Below are positions 27,676 through 36,391 of a DNA stretch of 64,000 nt, piece after piece. Source of the DNA: Helcococcus massiliensis (GTDB lineage: Bacteria > Bacillota > Clostridia > Tissierellales > Peptoniphilaceae). The position numbers were made by a program, and so were the translations under genes. Within the stretch, counting starts at the first letter, position 1. Each line of letters opens with the position of its first letter. The DNA lies in NCBI RefSeq assembly GCF_900258485.1, contig NZ_OGVE01000003.1:186001-250000 (forward strand), written 5' to 3'. The notes below the pieces were generated by a model. The model saw only the letters and a program-made list of their open reading frames with translations, ran no database searches and had not been told where the DNA came from.

Positions 27676-28506
27676 TTATGCTAACTCTTTAATGAAGTCC
27701 ATTACTAGATCTATGAAGTATCCTGAAGCTGCTTCACCAGCATCAATAACTTCTTGCTCGTCTAGTTCTACTTCTGAAATACCTGCTGCCATATTTGTAA
27801 CTAGGGTAATACCCACTGTCTTCATACCCATATGTCTTGCAGCCATAGCTTCTATAGCTGTTGACATACCTACTACATCAGCACCTAAAATTGTAGCCAT
27901 TTTTACTTCTGCAGGTGTTTCGTAGTTTGGTCCTTGCCATTGGCAATAAACACCATTTTGTACTGAAATACCTTTTTCTTTTGCTAATTTTTCTAATTTA
28001 TCACCTAATTCCTTGTTATAAACTTCTGTCATATCTGGGAATCTTGGTCCTAAATCATCTAAGTTTGGTCCATTTAATGGTGAAGGTACTAAGGCTGTAA
28101 TATGGTCTCTGATAATCATTAAATCACCAACAGAAAAGTCTTTATTTGCTCCACCAGCAGCATTAGTTACTATAAGAGTTTCTGCACCTAATAATCCCAT
28201 CAATCTTGTAGGCATAACTGTATCTTGAGCACTATATCCTTCATATAAGTGAACTCTTCCTTGCATGATAATGGTTGGTACACCGTGGATATGAGTCAAC
28301 ACAAACCTACCCTTGTGACCTGGAGCTGTAGAAACTGGAAATGATTTGATATCCTTGTATGATATCTCTTGTTCTATTTCAACTTGGTCAGCTAGTCTAC
28401 CTAGACCTGAGCCCAATGTAATAGCTAACTTAGGTCTAAATTTAATCTTACTTGCTAAATCTTCATAAGCTTCTTCTAATCTTTTTTTGAAATCTGTCAT
28501 ATTCAT
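27676..28506 (-). CDS. punA: Purine nucleoside phosphorylase (trimeric, PNP family)
   Basis: This 276-residue enzyme splits purine nucleosides with phosphate, giving the base and ribose-1-phosphate in salvage. Marks are ITLGSGLGRLADQVE, the phosphate-binding GHKGRFVLTH, MQGRVHLYEGYSAQD, LIVTNAAGGANKDFSVGD, the base-binding YCQWQGPNYETPAEV, and GMSTAIEAMAARHMGMKTVGI. Sequence and length fit the trimeric PNP-I/PunA type, not hexameric DeoD. It has an AAGGAG site before the ATG. Between it and the following helicase gene lies a hairpin, so the two may be only partly co-transcribed. Confidence 0.96.
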   Translation of the reverse strand: MNMTDFKKRLEEAYEDLASKIKFRPKLAITLGSGLGRLADQVEIEQEISYKDIKSFPVSTAPGHKGRFVLTHIHGVPTIIMQGRVHLYEGYSAQDTVMPTRLMGLLGAETLIVTNAAGGANKDFSVGDLMIIRDHITALVPSPLNGPNLDDLGPRFPDMTEVYNKELGDKLEKLAKEKGISVQNGVYCQWQGPNYETPAEVKMATILGADVVGMSTAIEAMAARHMGMKTVGITLVTNMAAGISEVELDEQEVIDAGEAASGYFIDLVMDFIKELA

Positions 28507-28555
28507 CTCCTTTATATAATTATTATGTATTACCTTTTCATTATATAATAAAAGA

Positions 28556-28594
28556 TAAAATAAAAATAGACCTGAGTGTAAAACTCAAGTCTAT
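28556..28594 (-). terminator. Rho-independent terminator of the NlpC/P60 gene
   Basis: On the minus strand the stem ATAGACTTGAGT / ACTCAGGTCTAT has one mismatch and a TTTTAC-like loop. It is followed by TTTTTATTTTATC, just after the hydrolase stop. Confidence 0.8.
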
Positions 28595-28602
28595 ATTGAT
28601 AA

Positions 28603-29883
28603 TTATTTTACTCTTCTAGCTGTAACAAATCTTGATGTCCAGTATTGTAAATTCATACTTTGTCTTACAACACCTCTTCTAGGGTTTGCAGCATGTATTA
28701 TACCACCATTACCATCATATATTGCTACGTGTGAAATACCTCTACCTGAAGTATTGTAGAATAACAAATCTCCGGCTTGTAAATTATTAAGTGATACTGG
28801 TACCCCTACTGTAGCTTGTGCACTTGCTACTCTTGGAAGTGATACTCCTCCATAGTTTCTAAATACGTATGAAGTAAAACCTGAACAATCAAATCCTGCA
28901 GGAGTTGTACCACCATACACATATCTGTAACCAATAAAACTACTTGCAGCATTTACAATTGAGCTTGCGGATGCTGAGCTCTTTGATGGAGCAGGAGTTT
29001 CTTGTTTAACTTCTTTTGTTACATTTGTATTTTGTGTCTTAGTTCTTGTATTTGTTTGTGTGTTTTGGCTTGCTGGTGCAGAACTTGTTTGTTCTTGTCT
29101 TCTTTCAACCTTCACTGGGCTTGTGTGGTCTGGATTTATCCATCCACCTGCTGTATCAGGATTTTTTGATACATTTATCATTCCATTATATTCTTTGAAA
29201 ATATAATACTCACCAGCAGCTACTTGTGTAACTGGATTTGTAGAATTTTTTGCATCACTTGCTGAACGGAATCCACTTACTTTATTTTTTAGAGTATATT
29301 TTTCTGCTTCAGCTTCTTCTACTTCAACTTTTTTAAGGATTTCTTCTTGAGCTATCCATCCACCTGGTGCACCTTGGAATCTAGCTATATTGTAAGTGTT
29401 TCCACTTGTTTTATATATATAGTATTCACCCTTATGGTATACACCTTTTGGATTTACTTTGTTTTTAGCATCGTCAGAATTTATATAAACTTCAACGTCT
29501 TCATTTAAGATAACCTTGTCGCCTTCAACTTCAAACTTGAATACAACATCTTCTACTTTAGAAATTTGATCTTCATCTTGCTTGGCAACTAATGAGTTGC
29601 TTGTGCTCTCTAATTTACTTGCATCTACCCAAGCACCTGATGATTTTTCTGATTTTGATATATTTACTGCATTTCCAAATCTTTTATATACAAAATATTC
29701 ACCTGCTTTATAAACTCCAACAGAATTTTTATCTTTTTCTGCTTGTCCAGCTGTCATATATATCTTTGAGTCTTCGTTTAATTGTACCTTAGCAGCTTGA
29801 ACTACAGGTGTTAATAATGAGATTGATGCTAGTGATACTGTAAGAGCACTTGCAGCTAATCTCTTTTTAGAATTTTCGAACAT
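28603..29883 (-). CDS. Secreted NlpC/P60 peptidoglycan hydrolase with three wall-binding repeats
   Basis: This 426-residue protein starts with a Sec signal peptide (about 1-30, ending VVQAA). Three related repeats of about 65 residues follow at about 32-95, 115-185 and 190-255. They share the pattern IY-x-A, then GVYKAGEYFVYK-like, then NI/NVS-x-PGGWI/W, and probably form SH3-like wall-binding units. A Gln/Thr/Ser linker (about 258-305) leads to an NlpC/P60 domain with YVYGGTTPAGFDCSGFTSYV (catalytic Cys), GRGISHVAIYDGNG (His) and IIHAANP (third polar site). It would cut peptide stems in peptidoglycan outside the cell. The promoter region carries two matches to the WalR operator, which suits a wall hydrolase. 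Confidence 0.93.
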   Translation of the reverse strand: MFENSKKRLAASALTVSLASISLLTPVVQAAKVQLNEDSKIYMTAGQAEKDKNSVGVYKAGEYFVYKRFGNAVNISKSEKSSGAWVDASKLESTSNSLVAKQDEDQISKVEDVVFKFEVEGDKVILNEDVEVYINSDDAKNKVNPKGVYHKGEYYIYKTSGNTYNIARFQGAPGGWIAQEEILKKVEVEEAEAEKYTLKNKVSGFRSASDAKNSTNPVTQVAAGEYYIFKEYNGMINVSKNPDTAGGWINPDHTSPVKVERRQEQTSSAPASQNTQTNTRTKTQNTNVTKEVKQETPAPSKSSASASSIVNAASSFIGYRYVYGGTTPAGFDCSGFTSYVFRNYGGVSLPRVASAQATVGVPVSLNNLQAGDLLFYNTSGRGISHVAIYDGNGGIIHAANPRRGVVRQSMNLQYWTSRFVTARRVK

Positions 29884-29896
29884 ATTATCCTCTTTC

Positions 29897-29913
29897 TGTA
29901 ATATTTTTGTAAC
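29897..29913. promoter_or_regulatory. WalR (YycF)-type box, leader side
   Basis: The plus strand reads TGTAAT-ATTTT-TGTAAC. This fits the published WalR consensus TGTWAH-N5-TGTWAH exactly. It lies between the -10 box and the start codon of the hydrolase. Confidence 0.6.
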
Positions 29914-29921
29914 TGATTCAT

Positions 29922-29950
29922 ATTATATATAGATTGTAACTATTTTTCAA
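29922..29950 (-). promoter_or_regulatory. Predicted sigma-A promoter of the NlpC/P60 gene
   Basis: On the minus strand TTGAAA, 17 bp and TATAAT lie about 39 bp before the ATG, between the two WalR-like boxes. Confidence 0.7.
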
Positions 29951-29955
29951 TATTT

Positions 29956-29972
29956 TGTAACTTTTTTGTAAA
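29956..29972. promoter_or_regulatory. WalR (YycF)-type box, upstream of -35
   Basis: The plus strand reads TGTAAC-TTTTT-TGTAAA, again a full TGTWAH-N5-TGTWAH match, ending 5 bp from the -35 box. That is a position suited to activation. Confidence 0.65.
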
Positions 29973-30063
29973 TTTCTTAAGTAATTGTTACATAAAATTA
30001 ATATTTCGTACAGGCTAGTTTATATGAGGTCTAAGAACAATTTATGATTCGATTGTTTTAGTG

Positions 30064-30260
30064 AATTTCATGATGGTTTTGATTATTCCGTAGAAACCAT
30101 CATGACTTGATTAGTGTGAATGTCATGCAGGTTTTGGCGTTTTTGTAGAAACCATCATGATGTCATGTCTATCCCAACATTTCTTCTCCCTGGCATGATT
30201 CCAGACCATAACTTTTCATGTCTATCCCACCATTTCTCGAGCCTGTCATGACGGATCGCC
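30064..30260. repeat. Extragenic dyad repeat locus A
   Basis: The gap 29884-30408 holds, beyond the hydrolase promoter, a block that is visibly less AT-rich. At 30068-30105 there is a perfect 12-bp inverted repeat (TCATGATGGTTT, 14-base loop, AAACCATCATGA). A second copy with two mismatches runs from 30122 to about 30160. It is followed by about 1.7 units of the 53-bp motif seen in bulk at 44.0-44.6 kb (CATGATTCC..., TTTTCATGTCTATCCCACC...). The order of dyad and 53-bp motif is the same as at locus B. No ORF of note runs through it. Confidence 0.85.
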
Positions 30261-30342
30261 CTTACCAGATTATTTTTTTCCTACTAAAATATAAAAATTC
30301 TCATATTAATTAACCCTGACATCATTCCACCAATACAATATA

Positions 30343-30379
30343 AAAGAACTGATTCCCCATATCGAGAAATCAGTTCTTT
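30343..30379 (-). terminator. Rho-independent terminator of ald
   Basis: A 12-bp stem (AAAGAACTGATT / AATCAGTTCTTT) with a 13-base loop lies 30 bp after the ald stop, with TTTTAT following on the minus strand. Confidence 0.75.
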
Positions 30380-30408
30380 AAACTTCTATTAAATTATTCA
30401 AACTTATT

Positions 30409-31515
30409 CTATTCTAAAATATCTGAATACTCAATTCCTAAGTCTTCAGCTATATCTTTAGAAGTAAATTTACCCTTGTAAGTATTTACTCCAGCTTTTA
30501 AAGCCTCATCTGTCTTTAAGATATCTCCTAAATCCCCACTTGCAATCTTTCTGGCATAAGGTAGGGTTGCATTTGTAAGTGCATAAGTTGATGTTTGTGC
30601 TACTGCACCTGGTATGTTATCTACAGCATAGTGGATTACCCCATGTTTAACATAGATTGGATCATCATGACTTGTACTATGGTCTATTGTTTCAAAGATA
30701 CCACCTTGGTCTACTGCCACGTCAACTATTACAGATCCAGGTCTCATTTGTTTTACGGTCTCTTCTCTAACTAGGGTTGGAGCTTTTCTACCACCCCCTA
30801 CTAAAACAGCACCTACAACTAGGTCAGAATCTATTACAGCGTCATGGATATTTTTAGGATTTGATGCTTTTGTATCTATGGTGTTTCCAAAAATATTTTC
30901 TAATTCAGCCATTTTTTCTAATGATAGGTCTAGGACAGTAACTCTTGCACCTAAACCAACAGCCATTTTTATAGCGTTGATACCAACATTACCACCACCT
31001 AGGATAGTAACTTTACCTTTTTCAACACCTGGTACACCACCAACTAAGACTCCTGAACCGCCATTTTGACTTTGTAGGAATTCTGCACCTATGATGGTAG
31101 CCATTTTACCAGCTACTTGTGACATTGGTTTTAATAATGGTCTATCATTTCCTGTACCTACAGTTTCATAAGCTATAGCGGTAACTTTTTTATCTAATAG
31201 AGCTTGAGCTAATTCTGGAACTGCTGCCATATGGAAGTAAGCAAATATGATAAGTCCTTCTTTGAAATATTTGTATTCTGATTCTACAGGTTCCTTAACC
31301 TTAATAATCATATCAACATCCCATGCTTCCTCAGCTGTATCTACAATTTTGGCACCTTCTTCAATATAAGCTTCATCTGTAATTGCAGAACCTAATCCAG
31401 CATTTTTTTCTATAAGAACTTCATGCCCATCGCTAACTAAAGCATGAACACCAGCTGGTGTAATCGCAACTCTGTTTTCTCTGTTTTTTATTTCTTTTGG
31501 TATACCAATTCTCAT
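30409..31515 (-). CDS. ald: Alanine dehydrogenase
   Basis: This 368-residue enzyme oxidatively deaminates L-alanine to pyruvate with NAD, or runs in reverse. Marks are [17 protein letters not shown], the catalytic Lys and His segments [12 protein letters not shown] and [13 protein letters not shown], the Rossmann [15 protein letters not shown] (about 168), [10 protein letters not shown], and [15 protein letters not shown]. The length matches the family. It stands alone with its own terminator, flanked by the repeat locus A and the Opp/Ami operon. In a peptide-using anaerobe it would feed alanine carbon into pyruvate metabolism. An 8-bp inverted repeat (AGAATAGA/TCTATTCT) in its 229-bp upstream gap could be an operator. 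Confidence 0.97.
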   Translation of the reverse strand: MRIGIPKEIKNRENRVAITPAGVHALVSDGHEVLIEKNAGLGSAITDEAYIEEGAKIVDTAEEAWDVDMIIKVKEPVESEYKYFKEGLIIFAYFHMAAVPELAQALLDKKVTAIAYETVGTGNDRPLLKPMSQVAGKMATIIGAEFLQSQNGGSGVLVGGVPGVEKGKVTILGGGNVGINAIKMAVGLGARVTVLDLSLEKMAELENIFGNTIDTKASNPKNIHDAVIDSDLVVGAVLVGGGRKAPTLVREETVKQMRPGSVIVDVAVDQGGIFETIDHSTSHDDPIYVKHGVIHYAVDNIPGAVAQTSTYALTNATLPYARKIASGDLGDILKTDEALKAGVNTYKGKFTSKDIAEDLGIEYSDILE

Positions 31516-31701
31516 GTATTCTCCTTTTCTATTATTATAATCTAAGAATAGACAATCTATAGTTAATTAATAAATCTATTCTAGCTTTTCGTACATTCTT
31601 ATATTTACCCAAATTATACCACTTTAAACATATCTTTTATTAAAAAAATATTATAACTGGTTCTACGGTATAGCTGGGGATTATATTGTTGTAGCCCATA
31701 A

Positions 31702-31738
31702 AAAAAGAACCTTTAAGAATTAATCTTAAAAGTTCTTA
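31702..31738 (-). terminator. Rho-independent terminator of the opp/ami operon
   Basis: The stem AAGAACTTTTAAGA / TCTTAAAGGTTCTT on the minus strand has one mismatch and is followed by TTTTTTATGGG, just after oppF. Confidence 0.75.
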
Positions 31739-31744
31739 TAAGGC

Positions 31745-32686
31745 TTATTTAATTTCATTTCTGTATGATTCTAGCTCTTCTTCAGTACACATTACCAAGT
31801 GGCCTGGAGTAACTTCTCTAAGTATGTGTTGGTCTGTGTATTCTGCATGGTAGGTTGAATTTGTTGGATCAACCACCTTGTTTTTCTCAATAATAGGGTC
31901 TGGAATTGGTACAGAATTTAATAATGATTTTGTATATGGGTGTAGTGGATTTCTGAATAATTCTTCAGTTTCAGCAATTTCTACAATCCTACCCTCTGTA
32001 ATAACTCCAATTCTATCAGAAAAATATCTAACTACTGATAAGTCGTGAGCTATAAATAAATAAGTAATATTATCTTCTTTTTTGAATTTATTTAACAAGT
32101 TAAGAACTTGAGCACGGATAGACACGTCAAGTGCTGATGTTGGCTCATCGGCAATGATCAAGTCTGGGTGCATAACTATCGATCTTGCTATACCAACCCT
32201 TTGTCTTTGTCCACCTGAGAACTCATGTGGGTATCTTGACTTGTGTTCTGGTAATAAACCTACAGCATCAATAGCATTATCAATTATTTGATTTCTTTCT
32301 TCTTGAGAATTGTACATCTTAAAGTTGTCAATTCCTTCTCCGATAATATAATCAATTGTTGCTCTTTCGTTTAATGAAGCAGCTGGATCTTGGAAGATCA
32401 TTTGAATATCTTTCTTTAATTCACGAGCTTCCTTTTTAGGCAATTTACCATTGATTTTTTTACCCTTAAAGAAGATGTCACCCTTACTTGTTTGGTTTAA
32501 TCTTACTATTGCTCTGGCAATAGTTGTTTTACCAGAACCAGATTCACCTACTAAAGAAAAAGTCTCACCTTTGAAAATTTGAAAATTTACACCTTGTACA
32601 GCTACAAACTTTTTCTTTCCGTTCTTAAATGTAATCTCTAAGTCTTTAACATCAACCAGTACTTCTCTATTATTTTGTTGATCCAT
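31745..32686 (-). CDS. oppF: Oligopeptide ABC transporter ATPase (OppF/AmiF type)
   Basis: This 313-residue ATPase powers peptide import with OppD. It has Walker [15 protein letters not shown] (about 37), signature [15 protein letters not shown] (about 160), Walker [15 protein letters not shown], and the H-loop [11 protein letters not shown]. The C-terminal oligopeptide-family extension includes [21 protein letters not shown]. Its start overlaps the end of oppD by 17 bp, and it is the last gene of the operon, followed by a terminator. The length of about 310 residues is close to AmiF of streptococci. Confidence 0.96.
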   Translation of the reverse strand: MDQQNNREVLVDVKDLEITFKNGKKKFVAVQGVNFQIFKGETFSLVGESGSGKTTIARAIVRLNQTSKGDIFFKGKKINGKLPKKEARELKKDIQMIFQDPAASLNERATIDYIIGEGIDNFKMYNSQEERNQIIDNAIDAVGLLPEHKSRYPHEFSGGQRQRVGIARSIVMHPDLIIADEPTSALDVSIRAQVLNLLNKFKKEDNITYLFIAHDLSVVRYFSDRIGVITEGRIVEIAETEELFRNPLHPYTKSLLNSVPIPDPIIEKNKVVDPTNSTYHAEYTDQHILREVTPGHLVMCTEEELESYRNEIK

Positions 32687-33743
32687 AAGTACCTCCTTTT
32701 GATGTTATTCTTTGCATTTTTTCATGTAAATTATTTAAAATTGCAGGTTTTTCTACTTTTGGCGCATTTTCATGTAACAACCAAGTTTTTGCATAATGTG
32801 TATCTGATACCTTAAACATTGGTGGTTCTAATTCAAAGTCTATTTTCATAGCATAGTCTGATCTTAAAGCAAAGGCATCACCCTTGATTTCTTCAAATAA
32901 TGAAGGTGGTGTACCCTTTATAGCATGTAATTCACCATCTTCTTCTTCTAATTGAGGTAAGGATGATAGTAATCCCCATGTGTATGGGTGTCTTGGATCG
33001 TAGAATATTTCTTCTGATGTACCATATTCTACTATTTGACCAGCATACATAACCGCAACATCATCAGCAACCTTGGCTACAACACCTAAGTCGTGAGTAA
33101 TGTATATAGTTGTAAAACCATACTCAACTGATAAGTCTTTGATCAATTGGATAATTTGAGCTTGGATTGTAACGTCTAGAGCTGTTGTAGGCTCATCACA
33201 AATTAAAATCCTTGGTCTACATGCTAAGGCTATAGCTATAACTATTCTTTGTCTCATACCACCAGAGTACATGTGAGGATATTCATCATATCTTTTTTCT
33301 GGATTAGGTATACCAACTCTCTTCATCAATTCTATAGCTATCTTTTTAGCTTCTGCTTTTGATTTTTCTTGGTGTTTAATTATAACTTCTGAAATTTGGT
33401 AACCAATTGTTCTTACAGGGTTTAGTGATGTCATAGGGTCTTGGAAAACTGTAGCAATTTTCTTTCCTCTTACACCTAACCAATCTTTGTCAGTCTTAAA
33501 CTTAGTTAAATCTTGGCCTTCAAAAATTATTTCACCATTTGTGATTTCACCATTATCATCTAACATACCTGTAAAGGTTTTTGTAAATACAGACTTACCA
33601 GAACCAGATTCACCTACTAAGGCTAAAACCCTTCCTTCTCTTAAGTCCATAGAAATATTTCTTATAGCTTTTAATTTTCTGTCACGAACTGTAAATTCAA
33701 CTTGAAGGTCTTTTACAGATAATATTGTATTGTTATTTTCCAT
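32670..33743 (-). CDS. oppD: Oligopeptide ABC transporter ATPase (OppD/AmiE type)
   Basis: This 357-residue ATPase has Walker [15 protein letters not shown] (about 41), Q-loop [13 protein letters not shown], signature [16 protein letters not shown], Walker [16 protein letters not shown] and the H-loop [13 protein letters not shown]. The C-terminus has the family segment [19 protein letters not shown] and the extended [20 protein letters not shown]. OppD members often bind an Fe-S cluster here, but no Cys cluster is visible in this one. It is coupled to oppF by overlap and lies 9 bp after oppC. Its size matches streptococcal AmiE. Confidence 0.96.
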   Translation of the reverse strand: MENNNTILSVKDLQVEFTVRDRKLKAIRNISMDLREGRVLALVGESGSGKSVFTKTFTGMLDDNGEITNGEIIFEGQDLTKFKTDKDWLGVRGKKIATVFQDPMTSLNPVRTIGYQISEVIIKHQEKSKAEAKKIAIELMKRVGIPNPEKRYDEYPHMYSGGMRQRIVIAIALACRPRILICDEPTTALDVTIQAQIIQLIKDLSVEYGFTTIYITHDLGVVAKVADDVAVMYAGQIVEYGTSEEIFYDPRHPYTWGLLSSLPQLEEEDGELHAIKGTPPSLFEEIKGDAFALRSDYAMKIDFELEPPMFKVSDTHYAKTWLLHENAPKVEKPAILNNLHEKMQRITSKGGTYGSTK

Positions 33744-33752
33744 AATTACCTC

Positions 33753-34703
33753 CTATATTCCGTGATTTCTTGGGTCTGATGCATCAGCTAGTGTTTGTCC
33801 TACTAGATAGAAGGAAACTGTGATTACAGCTAAAACTGCTACCGGTATAAAGAATAGGTATGGAGCTGATTGCATGTATTGTGAGTGTAGTTGTATAGTC
33901 CTACCTAATGAAGCTTGGTTCACAGTTAAACCTAAACCTATAAATCCTAAGAATACCTCTGTTGAAACATAACCAGGCAATCTTGATGCAGCTGATGTAA
34001 CAACAACTGATATTAGGTAAGGTAAGATATTGTGTGTAATAATCTTCCATGTACTTGAACCAAGTACTCTTGAAGCCATGTTGTATTCCCTATCACGGAT
34101 TATCATAACTTGAACTCTTATAAAGTAAGCCATACCAATCCATGATGTTGCTGATAATGAGAATATCAACTGTGGAATACCTGCCCCTAAAACATATGAA
34201 AGAATCATAACTATCAAAGTATAAGGAATGTTTGATACAACATTGTATATATCTAGTAAATAAAAGTCTAAGTTCTTATTGAATCCCCATATCATACCTA
34301 CGATGATACCAATTGTCATGGTAATGATTGTAACTGTAAATGATATAGTCAATGAAGTACGAGCACCTGCCCATACCATATTAAACACATCTCTACCTAC
34401 GTCATCAGTACCAAATGGGTGTTCTAAACTAGGTTTTAAAAATTTAGCACTAGGGTTATTAATGTTCTGCTGCTGTGAATGGTCATAACCTGATATTAAT
34501 GGTTGTATAAATGAGAATGCTAATACTGTTATAAGTATGATTAACATAAATACAGCAAACTTTGAGGAAAAGAATTTCTTAAATACTGAACCCCAATATG
34601 AATATTCTGGTGCAGCAATCCTTTCGGAAACTCTATCATCTATGTCAACAAATTCAAACATGTCATCTGTCAACACCAGTTCTTTGTTTTTTTCTTGTGA
34701 CAT
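33753..34703 (-). CDS. oppC: Oligopeptide ABC transporter permease (OppC/AmiD type)
   Basis: This 316-residue permease has about six transmembrane helices. A cytoplasmic N-terminus ends at about residue 45, followed by the first helix and the OppC_N region FLKPSLEHPFGTDDVGRDVF. The EAA-loop segment REYNMASRVLGSSTWKIITHNILPYL contacts the ATPases. The C-terminus reads VGQTLADASDPRNHGI, typical of the family. Start and stop abut the neighbours (1-bp overlap with oppB, 9 bp before oppD). The size matches AmiD. Confidence 0.96.
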   Translation of the reverse strand: MSQEKNKELVLTDDMFEFVDIDDRVSERIAAPEYSYWGSVFKKFFSSKFAVFMLIILITVLAFSFIQPLISGYDHSQQQNINNPSAKFLKPSLEHPFGTDDVGRDVFNMVWAGARTSLTISFTVTIITMTIGIIVGMIWGFNKNLDFYLLDIYNVVSNIPYTLIVMILSYVLGAGIPQLIFSLSATSWIGMAYFIRVQVMIIRDREYNMASRVLGSSTWKIITHNILPYLISVVVTSAASRLPGYVSTEVFLGFIGLGLTVNQASLGRTIQLHSQYMQSAPYLFFIPVAVLAVITVSFYLVGQTLADASDPRNHGI

Positions 34704-36196
34704 TAGACTTCTCCTTTCCCATTATCTAATGAAATTCTTGGGTCTACCCAAGTCATCAATATATCTCCAGCAAACTGAGCAAATATAGCTAAGGATGTAA
34801 AGATAAATGTTAAAGTAATAATCATGTTGTTATTACCTGCTTTCATAGCATCTGGCAACATTTTACCCATACCCGGTATAGCAAATATAGTTTCGGTATA
34901 AATAGCACCAACAATTTGTAAAACTATTGATGATGGAATACCGTTAACTATAGGAATAACCGCATTTTTCAATATATGGTTCTTTGAAATTTCATTTCTT
35001 GATAAACCTTTTGCTCTAGCAAATTTTACATAGTCTGCTGATTGTTGGTCTATCATATATCTCCTTATCCAGGTCATGATTCCTGGCATACCTATAATAA
35101 CCATAACTACTATAGGCATTATATAAGATCTAATATTGTGTGGTCCTAATTGTGGGAACTTATCTGGGAACCCAAACATTGAACCTATATATTTTAATAC
35201 GAATATTAAAGCTAATGATGGCACAGCTATTAATAAGTTAATATATGCTATACCTAACTTATCAACCATTTTACCTTTATTTCTTGCCATTGCAATACCC
35301 CAAGGTAAGGCTAACATATAAGATAATACTAGTGCGATTATACCGAAAATATAAGACATCCCTATCATGGAAGGCGCATCTTTCAATATTTTTGCAGATG
35401 CATAATGGTCTTCATATTTTTGCTCATCTAAGTGGTCTATTGAATGCTTATATTGTAAAGAATGTAAGTCTTCTGCAGATGTAGACTTATGGCCTGTTGG
35501 GAAGGTTATTTCTCTTCTTTTTTGTGAGCCTTGTGGTTCAGATATAACCTCTGTTGTTGATGATCCTGGATTTGTTGGGAATGATCTACCAAATTCAAAA
35601 CTTAAGAAGTTTTGGTGAATAAATGGGAATTTACCATTAAAGTATATTTGATATTTATTTTCACAACCATAACAAGTCAAAGCTGGTACACCATTGTGGT
35701 CAGTTCCAAAATGGTAGCCTCTATCAGTTTCTAATTTTGGATCATTTGCATTTTGTATACGGTTTGGTGTGTCAAAATGAAATAGTCTTGTGAAATATTT
35801 TTTCAATAATTCAAGTGAGCCAAATTTCCTGTATCCATAAGGTGTATTTTTTAAGTTTCCTTCATCTAGGAAACGTCCAATTACGAAACCTTTATCTTCA
35901 AATTCTTTTAATACAGCATTTTGTTCTGGTGAATCATTTACTGTACATTGACCGGACTTATCTTCAGCTCTAGCACACATTTGTCCTATATTTACATATT
36001 CTAAGTAACCTAAACTTTCAAGGGTAGATAACCTATAAGTTATCTTCTCATTTCCTCTTAATTTAGCGAAAGTTTTATCGTCTTTAAATAAGTTATCTTC
36101 CGGCATCAAAGTAAATACCATAACGATAACAATAGCTACTACTATAAATATCGATAATATAGCTTTTAGGAATCTTAGTAATAAATACCTGTTCAT
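34703..36196 (-). CDS. oppB: Oligopeptide ABC transporter permease with large extracytoplasmic insertion (AmiC type)
   Basis: This 497-residue permease is much longer than classical OppB (about 305-310). After the first helix (about 8-30) there is an outer insertion of roughly 200 residues. It contains Cys residues in QMCARAEDKSGQCTVN and TCYGCENKYQ that could form disulfides, and the segments FLSFEFGRSFPTNPG and STTEVISEPQGSQKRREI. The permease core follows from about 275, with the EAA-like RYMIDQQSADYVKFARAKGLSRNEISKNH (read here in part). The same size and layout are known for AmiC of streptococci. It lies 193 bp after oppA, and the gap holds two hairpins. Confidence 0.93.
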   Translation of the reverse strand: MNRYLLLRFLKAILSIFIVVAIVIVMVFTLMPEDNLFKDDKTFAKLRGNEKITYRLSTLESLGYLEYVNIGQMCARAEDKSGQCTVNDSPEQNAVLKEFEDKGFVIGRFLDEGNLKNTPYGYRKFGSLELLKKYFTRLFHFDTPNRIQNANDPKLETDRGYHFGTDHNGVPALTCYGCENKYQIYFNGKFPFIHQNFLSFEFGRSFPTNPGSSTTEVISEPQGSQKRREITFPTGHKSTSAEDLHSLQYKHSIDHLDEQKYEDHYASAKILKDAPSMIGMSYIFGIIALVLSYMLALPWGIAMARNKGKMVDKLGIAYINLLIAVPSLALIFVLKYIGSMFGFPDKFPQLGPHNIRSYIMPIVVMVIIGMPGIMTWIRRYMIDQQSADYVKFARAKGLSRNEISKNHILKNAVIPIVNGIPSSIVLQIVGAIYTETIFAIPGMGKMLPDAMKAGNNNMIITLTFIFTSLAIFAQFAGDILMTWVDPRISLDNGKGEV

Positions 36197-36284
36197 CTCT
36201 TTCTCCTATCTTTAAATAATATAAATTATAAGAACAATTATATAATAAATACAGCTCTTATTCAAATTAAAATATTGTCCAAAT

Positions 36285-36318
36285 AAAAAATCCAGCAAAA
36301 TAATTGTTAGATTTTTTA
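36285..36318 (-). terminator. Second hairpin in the oppA-oppB gap
   Basis: AAAAAATC and GATTTTTT arms are extended by CAA/TTG pairs around a short loop. It is A/T-based and lies downstream of the stronger hairpin, so it could add to attenuation between oppA and the permease genes. Confidence 0.45.
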
Positions 36319-36339
36319 TTAAGACAATATCTAAAATAA

Positions 36340-36391
36340 AAATAGTTAAGAGGTTGAATAGGTATTCAACCCCTTAAAATCTAACTATTTT
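36340..36391 (-). terminator. Attenuator-like hairpin after oppA
   Basis: A GGTTGAATA-GG-TATTCAACC stem lies inside AAATAGTTA/TAACTATTT outer arms and is followed on the minus strand by TTTTTATTTTAG. It starts at the oppA stop codon and probably lets only part of transcription pass into oppB, giving excess binding protein. Confidence 0.65.

Noticed and set aside
28603-29883. Sortase-anchored surface protein
   Set aside because: It has a signal peptide and NlpC/P60 domain but no C-terminal sorting motif or helix.
31516-31744. Riboswitch upstream of ald
   Set aside because: Only an 8-bp inverted repeat and A/T-rich sequence were seen; no glycine-riboswitch or other known aptamer core was recognised.
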